Shown piece by piece: positions 60,866 through 64,000 of a stretch of 64,000 nt of DNA; the stretch's first letter is position 1, and each line of letters begins with the position of its first letter. The stretch lies in NCBI GenBank assembly GCA_949825065.1, contig OX463866.1, forward strand, positions 3,658,409 through 3,722,408, in the 5' to 3' direction. The translations under genes were made by a program, and so were the position numbers. The DNA is from Odontocerum albicorne (taxonomy: Eukaryota > Arthropoda > Insecta > Trichoptera > Odontoceridae). Below the pieces are notes generated by a model that had not been told where the DNA came from, did no database searches, and worked only from the letters and a program-made list of their open reading frames with translations.

Positions 60866-61800
60866 TAAGAAAGAATGAAGTGATAAGGCTATGTGTTGAG
60901 TAAGATGAAGGGGAGTACGTTTTGATGGTTTGGCCATGTGGAACAAACGATTAAAGAAAGATTAACAAAACAGATAGATATACAGTATAGAACATTTAAT
61001 TTAATGTGTACGTGGAAAAAGACTGAAAAGCATAATATATGGTGTAGAGATGCGTACATTTGGCAGAATACGTGGAGTGATAGTGTTTGACAGAATACGG
61101 AATGAAGTGATAAAGACTGAAGAGCCTAATATATGGTGTAGAGATGCGTACATTGGGCAGAATACTTGGAGTGATAGTGTTTGACAGAATACGGAATGAA
61201 GTGATAAAGACTGAAGAGCCTAATATATGGTGTAGAGATGCGTACATTGGGCAGAATACTTGGAGTGATAGTGTTTGACAGAATACGGAATGAAGTGATA
61301 AAGACTGAAGAGCCTAATATATGGTGTAGAGATGCGTACATTGGGCAGAATACTTGGAGTGATAGTGTTTGACAGAATACGGAATGAAGTGATAAAGACT
61401 GACGAGCCTAATATATGGTGTAGAGATGCGTACATTGGGCAGAATACTTGGAGTGATAGTGTTTGACAGAATACGGAATGAAGTGATAAAGACTGAAGAG
61501 CCTAATATATGGTGTAGAGATGCGTACATTGGGCAGAATACTTGGAGTGATAGTGTTTGACAGAATACGGAATGAAGTGATAAAGACTGAAGAGCCTAAT
61601 ATATGGTGTAGAGATGCGTACATTGGGCAGAATACTTGGAGTGATAGTGTTTGACAGAATACGGAATGAAGTGATAAAGACTGACGAGCCTAATATATGG
61701 TGTAGAGATGCGTACATTGGGCAGAATACTTGGAGTGATAGTGTTTGACAGAATACGGAATGAAGTGATCCAAGGATAAATGTGAACTTAAGTTTGATCT
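60866..61800 (+). mobile_element. LINE 3' fragment carrying a 94-bp array
   Basis: Left part: GAATGAAGTGATAAGGCTAT, GTTTTGATGGTTTGGCCATG and GTGGAACAAACGATTAAAGA (GHVEQT-like reading). Right flank after the array: GAATACGGAATGAAGTGATC then CAAGGATAAATGTGAACTTA, the RNEVI..ECEL peptide. Same LINE family as 43285-43920. Confidence 0.75.
61020..61770 (+). repeat. 94-bp minisatellite, about 8 units, from LINE coding sequence
   Basis: CAGAATACGGAATGAAGTGA recurs at 61091, 61185, 61279, 61373, 61467, 61561, 61655 and 61749. Each unit also has CCTAATATATGGTGTAGAGA and TGCGTACATTGGGCAGAATA. Very homogeneous; one A/C variant (GAAGAGCC/GACGAGCC) marks two units. The 71-codon minus frames in every unit are an array artefact. 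Confidence 0.95.
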
Positions 61801-62096
61801 GCTAACCCTTATCATGGCATTGTAACACAGGTGTTACACTCATTTAGGGATTTTTTTTATAATCCAGAAACTGTAATCTAATTTCAAATATGGCAACACA
61901 TTCAAATACTATACATGCACTATTGTGTGCAGTGGTATCATCTGGTGATAAATATTGACAACGTTACAACCTTTCAAACAACATCGGGTCAACATGTCTG
62001 GACAGCGTGGGGGCGTTTTGAAAATTGGGGTAAATAATCTAAATATCTTATTAATCACTACATGTAGAGAAAATTTTATTCAAACCATTTTATTTG
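61801..62096. other. Intron 21 stretch, nothing recognised
   Basis: No coding or repeat similarity seen. Confidence 0.4.
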
Positions 62097-62372
62097 TTGA
62101 TAATTCATTGTAATTAATTTTTAGCAAACACTGTTTATTCCACTTTTTTATGACGGTATAACCCTACCGGTTTCAAGGCTTTCACCTCATCTTCAGGGGA
62201 GCGTAAACAAGACTAAATGCTGTTCGGACTGAGGTGAAAGCCTTGAAACCGGTAGGGTTATACCGTCATAAAAAAGTGGAATAAACAGTGTTTGTTAAAA
62301 ATAAATTACAATGTCTTTAAACCTCCACAACGTTAATGCCTTAACTATAAACAACATATAAACAACATGTTG
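62097..62372. mobile_element. Penelope-like fold-back insertion 2 with target duplication
   Basis: TGTTGATAATTCA flanks the unit (about 62096-62108 and 62368-62381). The left arm is a minus-strand end and the right arm a plus-strand end, both with GACGGTATAACCCTACCGGT or its inverse. The loop is longer than in 39473-39718 and the right arm lost part of the CTGAAGA box (GGACTGAGGTGAAAGCC). The right arm runs on through TTAAACCTCCACAACGTTAA to CTATAAACAACAT. Confidence 0.8.
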
Positions 62373-62600
62373 ATAATTCAGTTATGTAAATGTTGTTCAT
62401 GTTTTAGATTATAGAATCATTTTATAGCCCTTTTTGTGTTTTATAAAAATTGATATTTTGGCAATGTAACGTGGGTGTTACATATATAAAAAAACTATAA
62501 GGAAAAGTTGTGATTTTTTTTCCTCAATTTTCCTTCATAACTTACCATATAACAAGGAATCACCAAAAAAAAACGTTAATATTTGGATAAATTGAACTTT
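62373..62600. other. Intron 21 stretch, nothing recognised
   Basis: AT-rich. GCAATGTAACGTGGGTGTTAC (62462) echoes GGCATTGTAACACAGGTGTTAC (61815); the segment between could be a decayed unit. Confidence 0.4.
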
Positions 62601-62840
62601 GCCAAGATGAGGGTTATGTAAGATGAAGAAGAGCATTCTGAGGTGAACATGTGGAACGGTGGAATGAAGAGAGACTTAGAAAACAGATATAGTGTTAATG
62701 TGAGTGAAAGGCGTGTAAGAGGAAGACTAAGTAAAGTGTGGTTGGATCAAATTAATGATATTCTGAAAGAAGGAAACATGGAAAGTCAGAGAAATGGAGA
62801 AAGTGGATCTATGTGAAAGAGGCTAAGGATGTGTGTCGAG
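62601..62840 (+). mobile_element. LINE 3' coding fragment
   Basis: AAGATGAAGAAGAGCATTCT, GGTGAACATGTGGAACGGTG, AAAACAGATATAGTGTTAAT and GTGTGGTTGGATCAAATTAA correspond to the KMKKSIL..G.HVE, KQI.SVNV and VWLDQINDILKEG parts of the LINE C-terminus. Fairly good frame conservation over about 60 codons. Confidence 0.78.
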
Positions 62841-62844
62841 ATAC

Positions 62845-63065
62845 GTACAGTACTTGTCGGTAAGTGATACATTTCGGGCTTAAGAAAGAGACTGTCGGCC
62901 ATAATTGGCTTTGTAGAGCATCGTCTCTGTCCCTAGAATGCTTGACAACGACTGATAAATCGCGACGGAACACGTGTATTAATCTACAAAGCCGAAGTTA
63001 GCTGATTATGGCCGACAGTCTCTTTCTTAAGCCCGATGTGTATTACTTACCCTCGGGTACTGTAT
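62845..63065. mobile_element. Fold-back element, copy 3
   Basis: ACAGTACTTGTCGGTAAGTG, GGGCTTAAGAAAGAGACTGT and, inverted, CCGACAGTCTCTTTCTTAAG then GGGTACTGT. The middle has CGCGACGGAACACGTGTATT as in copy 1. Complete element of about 215 bp. Confidence 0.78.
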
Positions 63066-63189
63066 GTATGTATGTATTGAGAGTAACACATTTTGGAATT
63101 TGAGAACAAACTATTGAACAAGTATTATATTTAAGAATCGTTTTCAGAAGAGAGAGTATCTTATAGTTTCAAGTGAATTATCTCTCCAA

Positions 63190-63560
63190 GCGTGAGAACA
63201 AAAAGCTTTGGGTATGATATTCTTAAAACATGTGAAATTGGTCCCAATATCAAACCTTGAAGAACTCCATTGACAACAGAAAATAAAAGTGATTATCCTA
63301 TAGTCGTCAAGTGAAGGATCTTTCTAAGAATGAGAACAAAATGCTTCAGGTATATTGTTCTTAAAACAAGTAAAATTGGTCCCAATACTAAACCTTGTGG
63401 AACTCCACTGACAACACAAAGTGAAAGTGAATATCCTATAGATATCAAGTGAAGGATTTTTCTAAGAATGAAAACAAAATGCCTCATCTTAAAACAAGTA
63501 AAATTGTTCCCAATACAGCAAACCTTGGGGAACTCGACTGATAACTTCATAAGTCTTTCA
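63190..63560 (-). repeat. Tandemly repeated LINE RT motif (about 3 units of 130-140 bp)
   Basis: Minus strand: the words VVSGVPQGLVLGPILLVL (63352-63411) and similar decayed versions at 63237-63290 and 63500-63545 repeat with the spacer LKHFVLILRKILHLISIGYS. SGVPQGS.LGP.LF is the RT motif 4 region of Jockey/CR1-type LINEs. It ends about 70 bp before exon 22. Confidence 0.68.
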
Positions 63561-63630
63561 AAAATTATCCTAATTTTAAGTATGTATACCTCTTGTTGAC
63601 ATCTCATTTGTGATTAACACAAATTTCCAG

Positions 63631-64000
63631 ACACTCCAGCATGAGTTCATCCAGCACGTTTGGCCCAGAATCGATCAGTCCACGCCTCCCTTCCACGTCC
63701 ATCAGCGAACTATCCTCAAAGCTGCTGGACAACTTCTCCAACGCACCGCCGCCGGTTAGCCCTCGGCCTCTGTCAACACTGCCCCATTCTTCCAATCACC
63801 AGAAAACACCTCTGATAAGTCCGAGGCTCACCAATCCGGCAGCAAACGTCTTGAACAAAGGTTCCAACGAGAGTGGCGCAATGAGTTTAGCGAGAGAACA
63901 AACCCCTCCGCCACCTCCCAGGAGTTTCCCGTCGCCCGATCACCAAATGGTCGAGTTCCGTAACCCCAACGGTCCAAAGTGGCCAAATGATTCCAGCTTC
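63631..64000 (+). CDS. Sos: Sos exon 22 (partial): proline-rich SH3-binding tail
   Basis: At least 370 nt, open to the window edge; acceptor aatttccag, phase 2 in. Ser/Pro-rich: SSMSSSSTFGPESISPRLPS early, APPPVSPRPL in the middle and TPPPPPRSFPSP near the end. PPPxPR-type motifs are the Drk/Grb2 SH3 ligands of Sos tails (family knowledge). The frame is continuous with exon 21 through the split Arg codon. The stop codon is beyond the window. Confidence 0.88.

Larger units (their letters stand above)
1..64000 (+). other. Sos: Sos (Son of sevenless) gene body, internal part; 22 exons
   Basis: Sos is the guanine-nucleotide exchange factor that is brought by Drk/Grb2 to activated receptor tyrosine kinases at the plasma membrane, where it loads Ras with GTP (known for the family). 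Translation of 22 GT-AG bounded segments gives 1263 continuous codons that align in order with Drosophila and human Sos: histone fold (window codons 1-168), DH (about 190-430), PH (about 435-540), linker, REM (about 590-739), Cdc25 catalytic domain (about 800-1020) and Pro/Ser-rich tail (from about 1050). Intron phases in order are 0,0,0,0,1,0,0,1,1,2,0,1,0,0,0,0,1,0,0,1,2 and every junction restores the frame. The first codons, stop codon and UTRs are outside the window. Introns total about 60 kb and are filled with repeats. No other host gene is nested in it as far as I can see. Confidence 0.96.

Noticed and set aside
61126..61717. Row of identical 71-codon minus-strand frames
   Set aside because: They are the 94-bp repeat read on the other strand and overlap each other every 94 bp.
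1..64000. Integrated virus or toxin gene
   Set aside because: No capsid, polymerase of viral type, envelope or toxin-like reading was seen; all RT and integrase-like readings belong to LINE, Penelope-like or DDE transposons.

Overview
The window is one long piece of animal, almost certainly insect, nuclear DNA. All 64 kb on the + strand is the inside of a single gene, Son of sevenless (Sos), the Ras guanine-nucleotide exchange factor. I could assemble 22 exons by translation, GT-AG borders and matching intron phases. They start inside the N-terminal histone-fold region at base 1 and run through the DH, PH, REM and Cdc25 domains into the proline-rich C-terminal tail at base 64000. The exon pieces sum to 3789 nt (1263 codons) with no stop and no gap against Drosophila or human Sos. 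Start codon, 5' UTR, stop codon and 3' UTR lie outside the window. The residues stay closer to Drosophila Sos than to vertebrate SOS (for example the stretch around [10 protein letters not shown]). The species cannot be fixed from the sequence.

The exons are GC-rich islands of about 100-370 nt in AT-rich introns, and the introns are a dense layer of transposable elements. Recognisable groups are: (1) mariner/IS630 DNA transposons, with five internally deleted or truncated irritans-type (Himar1-like) copies, a palindromic mariner derivative with one of those copies nested in it, and several other mariner or DDE remnants; (2) Penelope-like retroelement pieces, including a GIY-YIG endonuclease fragment and more than a dozen terminal fragments carrying a hammerhead-ribozyme-like core; (3) non-LTR retrotransposon fragments, mostly 3' ends of RTE-like and Jockey-like LINEs; (4) tRNA-derived SINEs, one family of which shares its 3' tail with a Jockey-like LINE; (5) TTAA-flanked (piggyBac-like) and hAT MITEs and fold-back elements.

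Layout. 1-9.2 kb: intron 1 with Penelope-like pieces, LINE RT and nested mariners. 9.2-19.5 kb: exons 2-4 (histone fold, start of DH), a 7-copy 121-bp array and a 1-kb CATTTCATTCACA satellite. 19.5-33.3 kb: exons 5-10 (DH and PH) among mariner and LINE remnants. 33.3-48.1 kb: exons 11-14 (linker, REM, start of Cdc25), a hAT MITE and a LINE with an internal 15-bp array. 48.1-64 kb: exons 15-22 (Cdc25 and C-terminal tail), with 51-, 152-, 110- and 94-bp tandem arrays in successive introns.

The least expected observations are the repeated conversion of short LINE coding segments into local minisatellites (15, 41, 51 and 94 bp units), the hammerhead-like motifs of the Penelope-like ends including two fold-back insertions with target duplications, and an approximately 35-residue Gly/Ser/Pro/Ala-rich insertion in the Sos REM-Cdc25 linker. 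No second host gene, bona fide tRNA or rRNA gene, or CRISPR array was found.
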